DNA from: 02-FULL-45-11b sp041663485
GTDB lineage: Bacteria > Patescibacteriota > Patescibacteriia > Buchananbacterales > UBA6539
Direction: 5' to 3'
Length of the DNA stretch: 43,504 bases
Assembly: GCA_041663485.1 (NCBI GenBank)
Contig: JBAYMO010000010.1
Span: 1-43,504, forward strand
The translations under genes were made by a program, and so were the position numbers. The stretch's first letter is position 1; each line of letters starts with the position of its first letter. Below the pieces are notes generated by a model. The model did no database searches, had not been told where the DNA came from, and worked only from the letters and a program-made list of their open reading frames with translations. This document shows positions 9,169 through 16,106 of the stretch, piece by piece.

Positions 9169-9197
9169 ATTATATGGGCCCAAGTTTTTTTTGTCAA
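9169..9197 (-). promoter_or_regulatory. Perfect consensus sigma-70 promoter
   Basis: On the minus strand TTGACA (9197-9192) is followed after exactly 17 bases by TATAAT (9174-9169): both hexamers match the consensus fully. Transcription would begin near 9162, about 22 bases before the ATG of the 104-residue gene. Confidence 0.85.
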
Positions 9198-9213
9198 TTC
9201 AAAATTAAGAGTA

Positions 9214-9269
9214 TAAAAAAGATCCCAAACCACATCGTTCCACGGGCATGGATCAATAATGGTTTGGGA
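9214..9269 (-). terminator. Intrinsic terminator of the candidate RNA
   Basis: TCCCAAACCA and TGGTTTGGGA (9269-9260 and 9232-9223) form a 10-bp stem. The loop of about 27 bases could hold a small inner hairpin. The minus strand continues into a T-run (TCTTTTTT). Confidence 0.75.
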
Positions 9270-9484
9270 AAGGGGGCACTTTTTTAAGGCCGAAGTGCTA
9301 AAACCTTCCTTTGGTCAGGCGCAAGGGGTTTCTTGCTACCCGTGCTTAGTGTGCTTTCCCGTAACCCCAGGGAGGGTTGGGATTTTTAAGTCGCGTCTTG
9401 TGTGTGTTCTCGCATTGACCTTTTTTGCGTGTTAGACAGGGCCGAATGCATGCCTTACAGAGAGACGAAGAAACTACAAGGCAT
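9214..9484 (-). ncRNA. Candidate structured non-coding RNA (about 270 nt)
   Basis: This fills most of a 455-base stretch without a convincing gene. On the minus strand a consensus-like promoter (9518-9490) would start RNA near 9483, at the base of a 7-bp hairpin (ATGCCTT with AAGGCAT, 9484-9450). Further pairings are AACCC with GGGTT (9378-9363), GCAAG with CTTGC around an AAACCC loop (9336-9321), and GCACTT with AAGTGC (9298-9276). An intrinsic terminator ends the transcript. The AAACCC loop could also pair with GGGGTT upstream, giving a pseudoknot or a switch. The longest in-frame ATG peptide is about 21 codons with no SD. I looked for signatures of SRP RNA, RNase P RNA, tmRNA and 6S RNA and did not find them. 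The function is unknown. Confidence 0.6.
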
Positions 9485-9489
9485 AAAGC

Positions 9490-9518
9490 ATATTATTTTA
9501 AACTTAGGTTTTTGTCAA
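9490..9518 (-). promoter_or_regulatory. Promoter of the candidate RNA
   Basis: TTGACA (9518-9513) and TAATAT (9495-9490) on the minus strand with a 17-base spacer. No gene with an SD follows; the RNA candidate begins about 7 bases downstream. Confidence 0.72.
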
Positions 9519-9551
9519 TGGTAGTAACAATTTTTACAACATGTTTTTTTT

Positions 9552-9579
9552 AAAAAAAAGAACCTCCCCCAAGGTTCTT
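9552..9579 (-). terminator. Intrinsic terminator of the 9595-9810 gene
   Basis: AAGAACCT and AGGTTCTT form an 8-bp stem with a 6-base loop (9558-9565 and 9572-9579), followed on the minus strand by eight T. Confidence 0.85.
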
Positions 9580-9594
9580 CTCGCTGATTACGGG

Positions 9595-9810
9595 TTAATA
9601 ATCTGCGTATGGATTGAACATTTCGCGACCAGAAGATCGGTCTCGCGTCGCTTCATCCAACTTGGCCAGGATTTCATCCAGGCGCGTTTTTTCAACGCGC
9701 GCCGATCCAAGCTGACCATTTTTACGCCGCTTATCCCGCGCCTTTTTATTGCGCCGATTCTTGTTGCGGGTCGTTTGGCTTAAACGCCCACCTGAACTTT
9801 TTTGGCCCAT
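9595..9810 (-). CDS. Small basic hypothetical protein
   Basis: 71 residues from the ATG at 9810, chosen because AAGGGA lies 7 bases upstream; an in-frame TTG two codons earlier would be too close to that SD. Residues 2-35 are rich in Lys, Arg, Asn, Ser and Gly (RNKNRRNKKARDKRRKNG), followed by a short amphipathic helix (RLDEILAKLDEAT). This composition suits a protein contacting RNA or the ribosome, but no family is recognised. It is monocistronic, with a promoter at 9883-9855 and a terminator. It resembles the neighbouring 104-residue gene and the 179-residue gene at 16107 in charge and in having strong expression signals, not clearly in sequence. Confidence 0.7.
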   Translation of the reverse strand: MGQKSSGGRLSQTTRNKNRRNKKARDKRRKNGQLGSARVEKTRLDEILAKLDEATRDRSSGREMFNPYADY

Positions 9811-9854
9811 GGTCAATTCCCTTCATCTGGTTGGTAGCCAATAAGCGCATTATG

Positions 9855-9883
9855 ATATTATCGATTTATTGTTGGTTAGTCAA
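9855..9883 (-). promoter_or_regulatory. Sigma-70-type promoter for the 9595-9810 gene
   Basis: TTGACT (9883-9878) and TAATAT (9860-9855) on the minus strand with a 17-base spacer. It is back to back with the rsmI promoter. Confidence 0.7.
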
Positions 9884-9915
9884 TGCTTAGCAATTGAAAT
9901 ACAATAAGTTTGACC

Positions 9916-9944
9916 TTGAAAATATTAAGGATTTTTGTCATAAT
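9916..9944 (+). promoter_or_regulatory. Probable rsmI promoter, near-leaderless
   Basis: TTGAAA (9916-9921) and CATAAT (9939-9944), 17 bases apart. The rsmI ATG is 9 bases after the -10 element, so the mRNA would have almost no 5' leader. This agrees with the absence of an SD. Confidence 0.5.
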
Positions 9945-9953
9945 GAATAATAT

Positions 9954-10619
9954 ATGGCCAAGCTTTATATTGTCGCAACTCCGATCGGAAATCTCGAAGA
10001 TATTACGCTTCGGGCTCTTCGAATTTTGAAGGAGGTGGATTTAATTGCTTGCGAAGATACGCGCGTGACCAAGAAACTTTTAGATCATTATCAAATTACT
10101 AAACCAACCATCAGCTATCATCAACACAGTAAAGTGGAAAAGATTGATTTTTTGGTTTATAAAATCAAAGAAGGCAAAAGTATTGCCTTAGTCTCCGATG
10201 CTGGTACACCCGGAATTTCTGATCCTGGTGGCTTATTGGTTAAGGCCGCGGCTCTATCCGACATAGAAATTGAAGTTATTCCTGGTCCCAGCGCTTTGGT
10301 TTCTGCGGTCTCTATTTCCGGCCTAGCGCTAGATAAATTTATTTTTTACGGATTTTTGCCGCACAAAAAGGGTCGAGAGAAAATCATTAAAGAAATTATC
10401 GAGGGTAAAATGCCGGTTGTATTTTATGAATCGGTGCATCGAATTCAAAAAACTCTAATGCAGCTTTACGAATTTGGTTTAGGTCGAGAAATAGTTGTCT
10501 GTCGTGAATTAACGAAAGTTTTTGAAACGGTTTATCGCGGCTCAATTAAAGAAGTCATTAAACAATTAGATGAAGAACAAACCCGAGGTGAGTTTGTTGT
10601 CATCATTGATGGAAAATAA
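9954..10619 (+). CDS. rsmI: 16S rRNA (cytidine-1402-2'-O)-methyltransferase RsmI
   Basis: RsmI methylates the ribose of C1402 in the decoding centre of 16S rRNA using S-adenosylmethionine. The tetrapyrrole-methylase fold is clear: YIVATPIGNLEDIT at the N-terminus, CEDTRVTKKLL near residue 35, LVSDAGTPGISDPG near residue 80 and VIPGPSALVSAV near residue 105. At 221 residues it is about 50 shorter than typical RsmI and lacks the C-terminal tail; the catalytic core looks complete. No SD is present. It heads a run of same-strand genes (metG, CvpA-like, tatD, SEC-C) with short gaps, so cotranscription is likely. Confidence 0.95.
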   Translation: MAKLYIVATPIGNLEDITLRALRILKEVDLIACEDTRVTKKLLDHYQITKPTISYHQHSKVEKIDFLVYKIKEGKSIALVSDAGTPGISDPGGLLVKAAALSDIEIEVIPGPSALVSAVSISGLALDKFIFYGFLPHKKGREKIIKEIIEGKMPVVFYESVHRIQKTLMQLYEFGLGREIVVCRELTKVFETVYRGSIKEVIKQLDEEQTRGEFVVIIDGK

Positions 10620-10654
10620 TTAAATTTAAACTTTGTTTTAAGAAGATTATAAAT

Positions 10655-12091
10655 ATGAATAAAAGATTTTATATCACCACTACCTTGCCTTATGTCAACG
10701 CCGAACCTCACATCGGTTTTGCTTTGGAAATTATTCAGGCCGATGTTATAGCTCGTTATCATCAAAGTTTGGGTGATGAAGTAATATTTAATACTGGTAC
10801 TGATGAACACGGAGTTAAAATTTATCGCAAGGCAACTGAGGCGAAACAAGAGCCGCAAGCCTATGTTGATATTTATGCCGCCAAATTTGATCGCTTAAAG
10901 CAAGCTCTAAATTTAAGCTATACAAATTTTATTCGAACTACCGACGAGAATCATAAGAAAGCGGCTGTTGAATTTTGGCAGCGATGTTTGAAAAGCGGAG
11001 ACATTGAAAAACGTATTTCTAAAATTAATTATTGCTCTGGCTGCGAATTGGAAAAAACCGCCTCTGAATTGGTTAATGGTTGTTGTCCGGAACATCCTAA
11101 CCTTAAATTGGAAGAAATTGAAGAAGAAAATTATTTTTTTAAATTTTCTCGCTACGCCAAACCGTTGTTGGATTTTTATAAAAAAAATCCTAATTTTGTC
11201 GTGCCGGATTTCAGATTCAACGAAATTAAAAAATTCGTGGAAAACGGTCTGAATGATTTCAGTATTTCCCGACTTAAACGTAAAATGCCTTGGGGTATTG
11301 CTGTGCCTAATGATGACGATCACGTCATGTATGTTTGGTTCGATGCGTTGATTAATTATATTTCTACTATTGGTTGGCCCCATGATTTAAAAACTTTTGA
11401 AAAATTTTGGCCAGGCATTCAGGTCGCCGGCAAAGATAATTTGCGCCAGCAATCAGCTATGTGGCAGGCCATGCTGATGTCGGCTGGTTTGCCTAATTCA
11501 AAAAAGATTTTTATCCATGGTTTTATTATCAGTGGCAATCAAAAAATGAGCAAGAGTCTGGGTAATGTCATTAACCCATTTGATTTGGTAGAAAAATATG
11601 GAACGGACGCGGTGCGTTATTACTTACTGAGACATATTAATCCATTTGAGGACAGTGATTTTACCATCGAGAAGTTTGAAACCGCTTTTACGGCCGATTT
11701 ATCTAACGGTTTAGGCAATTTGGTCAGCCGCATTTCCGGATTAATTGAGCAAAATCAAATTTTAATTAAAAAAGATAAATCGGCTCAATTGGACAAGAAA
11801 TTTGGTGAGTTGATTGAAAATTTTCAATTTGACCAAGCTTTGAAATTTATTTGGGAAAAAATTACCGCCTTAGATGTGCTCATTGCTGAAACCAAGCCTT
11901 GGGTTTTGGCCAAAGAGGGCAAAAAGGATGAAGTGGAAAAAATTCTAAATCAAGCCGCGGCCGGCATTAAAGAAATTGCCTTTTTATTGGAGCCATTTAT
12001 GCCCGAGACGGCCAAGAAGATTCAGTTAATTTTTGCCGAGAAAAACATTAAAAAAGCTGAACCTTTATTTCCCAGGTTAAATACTAAATAA
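10655..12091 (+). CDS. metG: Methionyl-tRNA synthetase
   Basis: 478 residues. It charges tRNA-Met with methionine. The class I signatures are present: the HIGH-type motif (YVNAEPHIGFALEI, residues 10-25) and KMSKS (QKMSKSLGNVI, near residue 300). A zinc-knuckle insert carries CSGC (near residue 127) and CCPEH (near residue 145), with His replacing one of the usual Cys ligands. The protein ends after the anticodon-binding helical domain and lacks the C-terminal EMAPII/Trbp111-like dimerisation domain found in many bacterial enzymes, so it is probably monomeric. It follows rsmI by 35 bases; no SD is seen. Confidence 0.96.
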   Translation: MNKRFYITTTLPYVNAEPHIGFALEIIQADVIARYHQSLGDEVIFNTGTDEHGVKIYRKATEAKQEPQAYVDIYAAKFDRLKQALNLSYTNFIRTTDENHKKAAVEFWQRCLKSGDIEKRISKINYCSGCELEKTASELVNGCCPEHPNLKLEEIEEENYFFKFSRYAKPLLDFYKKNPNFVVPDFRFNEIKKFVENGLNDFSISRLKRKMPWGIAVPNDDDHVMYVWFDALINYISTIGWPHDLKTFEKFWPGIQVAGKDNLRQQSAMWQAMLMSAGLPNSKKIFIHGFIISGNQKMSKSLGNVINPFDLVEKYGTDAVRYYLLRHINPFEDSDFTIEKFETAFTADLSNGLGNLVSRISGLIEQNQILIKKDKSAQLDKKFGELIENFQFDQALKFIWEKITALDVLIAETKPWVLAKEGKKDEVEKILNQAAAGIKEIAFLLEPFMPETAKKIQLIFAEKNIKKAEPLFPRLNTK

Positions 12092-12102
12092 TTTTTTACT
12101 TT

Positions 12103-12621
12103 ATGTTTTTAACCGTACTTGATCTCATTTTAATCCTGGCGCTTTTTATTTTTATTGCCTTTGGCTTTACCTTGGGTTTAATTGAGGCAATTGGAGCGAT
12201 TATCGGGGTTTTTGCCGGCGCTTTCGTGGCCAACTTATTTTTTGTCGATTTTGCTAATTTTTTAACCCCAATTTTTTTGGGCAATAAAATTGCTGCCGAA
12301 ATCGTCTCTTTTGCTTTGATTTTTTTTATTGTCAACCGGCTAGTCGGTCTGATTTTTCATGTGGTGGGAAAAGTTTTTAATTTAATCGCGATTATTCCTT
12401 TCGTTAAGACTTTTAATAGATTATTAGGCGCCATCTTTGGTTTGATTGAGGGGATTCTGGTTTTAGGTTTAATGATAATTTTTATTTTCAGCCTTAACGT
12501 TTCTCTTTGGGTCAATAATATCATTGACGCTTCGGTTGTGGCCAACTGGCTAACGACAGCGGCCGGATTTTTAATCCCATTAATTCCCGAGGTAATTAAT
12601 CAAGCCAAACAAGTGATCTAA
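12103..12621 (+). CDS. CvpA-like membrane protein
   Basis: 172 residues with four or five hydrophobic helices (about 5-25, 28-48, 63-85, 95-125 and a weaker one at 140-160). A glycine-rich GFTLGLIEAIGAIIGVFAGA segment at residues 22-41 is typical of the CvpA/colicin V production family. In other bacteria CvpA proteins are inner-membrane proteins linked to envelope homeostasis and colicin V export; the molecular activity is not settled. It lies 11 bases after metG and 2 bases before tatD, so it is part of that operon. Assignment is by hydrophobic pattern and the glycine motif only. Confidence 0.72.
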   Translation: MFLTVLDLILILALFIFIAFGFTLGLIEAIGAIIGVFAGAFVANLFFVDFANFLTPIFLGNKIAAEIVSFALIFFIVNRLVGLIFHVVGKVFNLIAIIPFVKTFNRLLGAIFGLIEGILVLGLMIIFIFSLNVSLWVNNIIDASVVANWLTTAAGFLIPLIPEVINQAKQVI

Positions 12622-12623
12622 TT

Positions 12624-13421
12624 ATGTTAGTTGATTCGCACGCCCATTTAAACTTTGAAGATTTTTTGTCGGACTGGCAAAAAGTTATTGCCGATTGTCA
12701 AGAAAATAACATTTGGATGATTAACGTTGGTTCGCAATTGGCGACCAGCGCCAAGGCCGTCAGTATCGCCCAAGACTATAAAAGAGGAGTTTACGCCGCG
12801 ATTGGTTTGCACCCGATTCATACTTTGGGCAGTCAGTTTCATCCGGAAGAGTTCAGAATCGATGATTATCGCCAGCTGATTAAACAATCAAAAAAAGTGG
12901 TGGCTATCGGTGAGACTGGATTGGATTTTTTTCATGAACCAGAAAATATTAAGAAACAACAAGAAACATTTATTGAGCATATCAATTTGGCTAAAGAATT
13001 TGATTTGCCGTTAATTTTACATAGCCGTAATAGTAAGAACGGTCAGCTTGATGCTTATGATGAGATTTTGAAAATTATAAAAAAGGAAAATTATAAAAAA
13101 GGAGTAATTCATTGTTTTAGTGGAACTTTGACGCAAGCTTTGGCTTTTGTGGAGCAAGGCCTGATGGTTGGTTTTACCGGCATCATCACTTTTGATAAAA
13201 CCGGTAATTTAGCCGAAGTGGCAAAACGTCTGCCTTTGTCATCAATTTTAATTGAAACCGATTGTCCTTATCTGGCGCCCGAGCCGCATCGGGGGGAGAG
13301 AAATGAACCGGCCTATGTTCAATTTACGGCAGAAAAAATTGCTAAAATAAAGGAGATTGATTATAATGAAATTGCCGAGAAAACGGCTCAAAACGCGATT
13401 AACTTATTCAAGTTAAGCTAA
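12624..13421 (+). CDS. tatD: TatD family metal-dependent DNase
   Basis: 265 residues, normal for the family. TatD enzymes are TIM-barrel hydrolases with two metal ions and 3'-5' exonuclease activity on DNA or RNA. The metal ligands are all visible: DSHAHL at residues 3-8, the glutamate in IGETGLDF near residue 95, LHSR near residue 132, IHCFSGT near residue 160 and the aspartate in ETDCPYLAPEPHRG near residue 212. The ATG overlaps no SD and is 2 bases after the CvpA-like stop, suggesting coupled translation. Confidence 0.95.
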   Translation: MLVDSHAHLNFEDFLSDWQKVIADCQENNIWMINVGSQLATSAKAVSIAQDYKRGVYAAIGLHPIHTLGSQFHPEEFRIDDYRQLIKQSKKVVAIGETGLDFFHEPENIKKQQETFIEHINLAKEFDLPLILHSRNSKNGQLDAYDEILKIIKKENYKKGVIHCFSGTLTQALAFVEQGLMVGFTGIITFDKTGNLAEVAKRLPLSSILIETDCPYLAPEPHRGERNEPAYVQFTAEKIAKIKEIDYNEIAEKTAQNAINLFKLS

Positions 13422-13434
13422 TATTTAAGGTTTT

Positions 13435-13554
13435 ATGCCACATTTGGACGAAGATTGTCCATGCGGATCCGGCCTGCCTTATGGCGAATGCTGCGGAGCA
13501 AACGAGCCCTGCGACTGCGGATCTGACAAGCCAGCCCGCGAGTGCTGTTACTAA
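13435..13554 (+). CDS. Microprotein with two tandem SEC-C zinc motifs
   Basis: 39 residues beginning MPHLDEDCPCGSGLPYGECC. The first half matches the SEC-C pattern (C-x-C-G-S-G, then Cys-Cys), and the second half repeats it as CDCGSD followed by ECCY. With eight cysteines in 39 residues the peptide could bind two zinc ions. SEC-C is best known as the zinc tail of SecA that binds SecB and ribosomes, and as an appendage on other proteins; a stand-alone double copy is unusual. It starts 13 bases after tatD with a weak AAGG upstream, so it is probably the last gene of the rsmI-tatD operon. The role is unknown. Confidence 0.72.
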   Translation: MPHLDEDCPCGSGLPYGECCGANEPCDCGSDKPARECCY

Positions 13555-13674
13555 AATTCAGTAAAATTTTCAGTGAAAGCCAAAGATAATTTGGAAGGTG
13601 AGTTTATTTTTCATTTTTTACAGTTTACAGCCTACGTTTTATTTGTTAAACTAATTGCACAAAATAAATGTCCG

Positions 13675-13695
13675 CGAGGCGGCTAGCCTCGTTTT
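13675..13695 (+). terminator. Hairpin before hppA, terminator or 5' leader element
   Basis: CGAGGC (13675-13680) and GCCTCG (13686-13691) form a 6-bp stem with a 5-base loop followed by TTTT. It probably ends the rsmI-SEC-C operon. A weak promoter-like pair (TTGTTA at 13643, TAAATG at 13665) could instead place the hairpin at the 5' end of the hppA transcript. Confidence 0.5.
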
Positions 13696-13718
13696 AATAA
13701 ATAATTTTATTATTAATT

Positions 13719-15764
13719 ATGTTCTTATCGATTTTTATCATCGGTTTAGTGGGTCTAGCGACCGCCGGCTTTTTGGCCCAGCATGTGCTAAAACAAGAGA
13801 CGGGGACGGAAAAAATGCAGGAAATTGCTTTGGCGATCAAACAAGGAGCCATGGCTTTTTTAAAACGCCAATATTACACCATCAGCATTCTATGCACGGT
13901 GATGGCGGTATTAATTTTTTCAATTTATTTTTTCAGCGGCAATTTATCTTACGGTTGGCACACGGCTTTAGCTTTCGTGCTAGGTGCTTTCTGTTCAGCT
14001 CTGTCCGGCTACATCGGTATGTTTATTGCCGTTAAAGCGAATTTAAGAACCGCGGCCGCCGCGACCAAGAGTTTGAATCTAGCCCTGCAAACGGCGATGC
14101 GTGGCGGCGCCGTTTCCGGCATTATGGTGGTTACACTTTCTATGGTTGGTGTGGCCGGTTTATTTTATGCTTTTGGCGGTTTAAAAAATCCGATTGAGGT
14201 GCCGTTTTTGATGGTTGGTTTTGGCTTCGGGGCATCATTCGTTGCTTTATTTGCCCAGTTGGGCGGAGGAATTTATACCAAAGCGGCTGATGTGGGCGCG
14301 GATTTGGTAGGCAAGGTGGAAGCCGGCATTCCCGAAGACGATCCGAGAAACCCGGCCGTCATTGCCGATTTGGTCGGTGATAATGTTGGCGACTGTGCGG
14401 GTCGCGGTGCTGATTTATTTGAATCAACCGCTGCGGAAAATATCGGCGCTATGGTTTTGAGTGTAGCTTTGTATCCAATCTTTGGTTTGAATGGCGTTAT
14501 TTTTACTTTGGCCGTAATGGCTTTTGGTTTATTGGCTTCTATTGTTGGCATTTTCGTCGTGAGAATTAAGGAAGATCAAGATCCGATGAAAGGTTTAAAT
14601 CGTGGTTACGCTGTGGCCACAATTTTGGCCATCGTCGGTCTGGGCGTAGCTTGTAAGCTTCTATTGGGAGTTTTCTGGCTTTGGTTCTTCGGTTGCGGCC
14701 TAATTGGTGTTGCCACTAGCATCGCTTTTGTTTTTATCACTCAATATTATACGGAATATCGTTATCGCCCGGTTCGAGATATTGCCAAGGCCTCAGAAAC
14801 CGGCGCGGCGACCAATATTATTTCCGGTTTTGCCGTGGGTTTGGAATCAACCGGCATGCCGGTGATTGTGATTTCGTTAGCCATTATGGCTTCTTATTAT
14901 TTAGGTAAATTATCCGGAGTGGAAAGCGGCGGATTATTTGGCACGGCCGTGGCCACGATGGGTATGTTGGCAACCGCGACTTATATTTTGGCTATGGATA
15001 ATTTTGGGCCGATTACGGATAACGCCGGTGGTATTGTGGAAATGTCATCAGTCTCAGAAGATATCAGAAAAAGAACCGATCGGTTAGATTCAGTGGGCAA
15101 TACGACCAAAGCCTTAACCAAGGGTTATGCCGTTGGTTCTGCTGCCCTGGCCGCTTTTTTGCTTTTTTCCGCTTATTTGCAAGAAGTAAAATTAACCAGT
15201 ATTGATTTAGCTAAACCGATTGTTTTCGTCGGCGGGTTAATTGGCGCGGCTTTAATTTTTGTTTTCTCTTCGTTTGCTATTCGCGCTGTCGGCCGAGCGG
15301 CTTATTATATTATTAATGACGTGAGGGCGCAATTTAAAGAAAAACCGGGGATTATGCAGGGCACGGAAAAACCGGATTATGCTCGCTGCGTTGATTTGTG
15401 CACGCGCGGGGCGCTTAAAGAAATGGTGTTGCCCGGTTTGCTCGCGGTCATTATTCCGACTTTGGTGGGTTTTATTTTGGGTCCGGAGTCGGTCGGGGCT
15501 ACTTTAATGGTTGGAACCATTGTTGGTATTGTTATGGCGCTTTTGTTAAATAACGGCGGCGGCGCGTGGGATAATGCCAAAAAATATATTGAAACTGGTG
15601 CCTTTGGCGGTAAGGGTTCAGCCACCCATAAAGCGGCGGTAGTCGGGGATACGGTTGGTGATCCGTTTAAAGATACGGCCGGTCCTTCACTTCATGTTTT
15701 GATCAAATTGCTTTCCACTTTAACTTTAGTTTTAGCGCCGTTATTTCTTCTTTTGCATGCCTAG
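13719..15764 (+). CDS. hppA: Membrane-bound proton-pumping pyrophosphatase
   Basis: 681 residues with about 16 hydrophobic segments. It couples hydrolysis of pyrophosphate to ion export across the cytoplasmic membrane. The signature DVGADLVGKVEAGIPEDDPR (near residue 190), DLVGDNVGDCAGRGADLFES (near residue 212) and the C-terminal GDTVGDPFKDTAGPS carry the pyrophosphate and magnesium-binding acidic residues. The family splits by potassium need; potassium-independent enzymes have Lys where dependent ones have Ala in GNTT(K/A)A. Here Lys464 with Thr three residues on (GNTTKALTKG) points to the potassium-independent type, which pumps protons. It stands alone between two hairpin terminators. It would recover energy from the pyrophosphate released by reactions such as tRNA charging. 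Confidence 0.95.
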   Translation: MFLSIFIIGLVGLATAGFLAQHVLKQETGTEKMQEIALAIKQGAMAFLKRQYYTISILCTVMAVLIFSIYFFSGNLSYGWHTALAFVLGAFCSALSGYIGMFIAVKANLRTAAAATKSLNLALQTAMRGGAVSGIMVVTLSMVGVAGLFYAFGGLKNPIEVPFLMVGFGFGASFVALFAQLGGGIYTKAADVGADLVGKVEAGIPEDDPRNPAVIADLVGDNVGDCAGRGADLFESTAAENIGAMVLSVALYPIFGLNGVIFTLAVMAFGLLASIVGIFVVRIKEDQDPMKGLNRGYAVATILAIVGLGVACKLLLGVFWLWFFGCGLIGVATSIAFVFITQYYTEYRYRPVRDIAKASETGAATNIISGFAVGLESTGMPVIVISLAIMASYYLGKLSGVESGGLFGTAVATMGMLATATYILAMDNFGPITDNAGGIVEMSSVSEDIRKRTDRLDSVGNTTKALTKGYAVGSAALAAFLLFSAYLQEVKLTSIDLAKPIVFVGGLIGAALIFVFSSFAIRAVGRAAYYIINDVRAQFKEKPGIMQGTEKPDYARCVDLCTRGALKEMVLPGLLAVIIPTLVGFILGPESVGATLMVGTIVGIVMALLLNNGGGAWDNAKKYIETGAFGGKGSATHKAAVVGDTVGDPFKDTAGPSLHVLIKLLSTLTLVLAPLFLLLHA

Positions 15765-15785
15765 AACCTAGATATTAAATAAAAA

Positions 15786-15811
15786 CTCCGCCAAGTGCTG
15801 GCGGAGTTTTT
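15786..15811 (+). terminator. Intrinsic terminator of hppA
   Basis: CTCCGCCA and TGGCGGAG form an 8-bp GC-rich stem with a 5-base loop and five T after it; the left flank AAAAA makes it potentially bidirectional. Confidence 0.9.
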
Positions 15812-15814
15812 AGG

Positions 15815-15843
15815 TTGACAATTTGTAAAAAAATTACTAAAGT
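15815..15843 (+). promoter_or_regulatory. Sigma-70-type promoter
   Basis: TTGACA (15815-15820) and TAAAGT (15838-15843) with a 17-base spacer, directly after the hppA terminator. It drives the two small genes at 15903 and 16107. Confidence 0.65.
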
Positions 15844-15902
15844 GCTTAAGAACAAATGGATCATTTAACCGCGGCCGGTCTATCAATAGGAGGGTGTTGC
15901 TT

Positions 15903-16091
15903 ATGGCCAAATCATCAAGTCATGCGGTCGGTTGGCGGGCGCTGTGGCGTGTTCATGTCGAACACCAAGGAAAGCCTTCGTCCAAGGCTTCGCCTGCCGC
16001 GTCTCTTTGTCAGAAGGTGTTTGGCAGTAGTAACTGCCTTCGCACCAGGAAAAATCCGGAGTTGCCTTGTTCGGATTGTCCGCAAACATAG
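15903..16091 (+). CDS. Small hypothetical protein
   Basis: 62 residues. The ATG is chosen because AGGAGG ends 9 bases upstream; upstream in-frame GTG and TTG codons are inside that SD region. The protein is basic and has four cysteines, two of them as a CSDC pair near the C-terminus. No family recognised. It is the first gene after a promoter, and the next gene begins 15 bases after its stop. The two proteins begin similarly (MAKSSSHAVG and MPKSSRQKKG), which may be chance. Another frame across the same bases is open but has no SD. Moderate confidence that it is real. Confidence 0.55.
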   Translation: MAKSSSHAVGWRALWRVHVEHQGKPSSKASPAASLCQKVFGSSNCLRTRKNPELPCSDCPQT

Positions 16092-16106
16092 AAAAATGGA
16101 GGGTGT

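Noticed and set aside
9301..9360. GGTCAGG followed by an AAGG-like stretch on the plus strand, suggesting SRP RNA
   Set aside because: The SRP core GGAAGGNAGCAGCC with its GNRA loop is missing, and the promoter and terminator support the other strand.
9420..9484. Short ATG frames of 9 and 21 codons inside the candidate RNA
   Set aside because: There is no SD, and the first frame lies entirely within the 5' hairpin. They are probably incidental.
13655..14035. 126-codon plus-strand frame overlapping the start of hppA
   Set aside because: It is a shadow of hppA in another frame; the encoded sequence is low-quality and hppA is certain.
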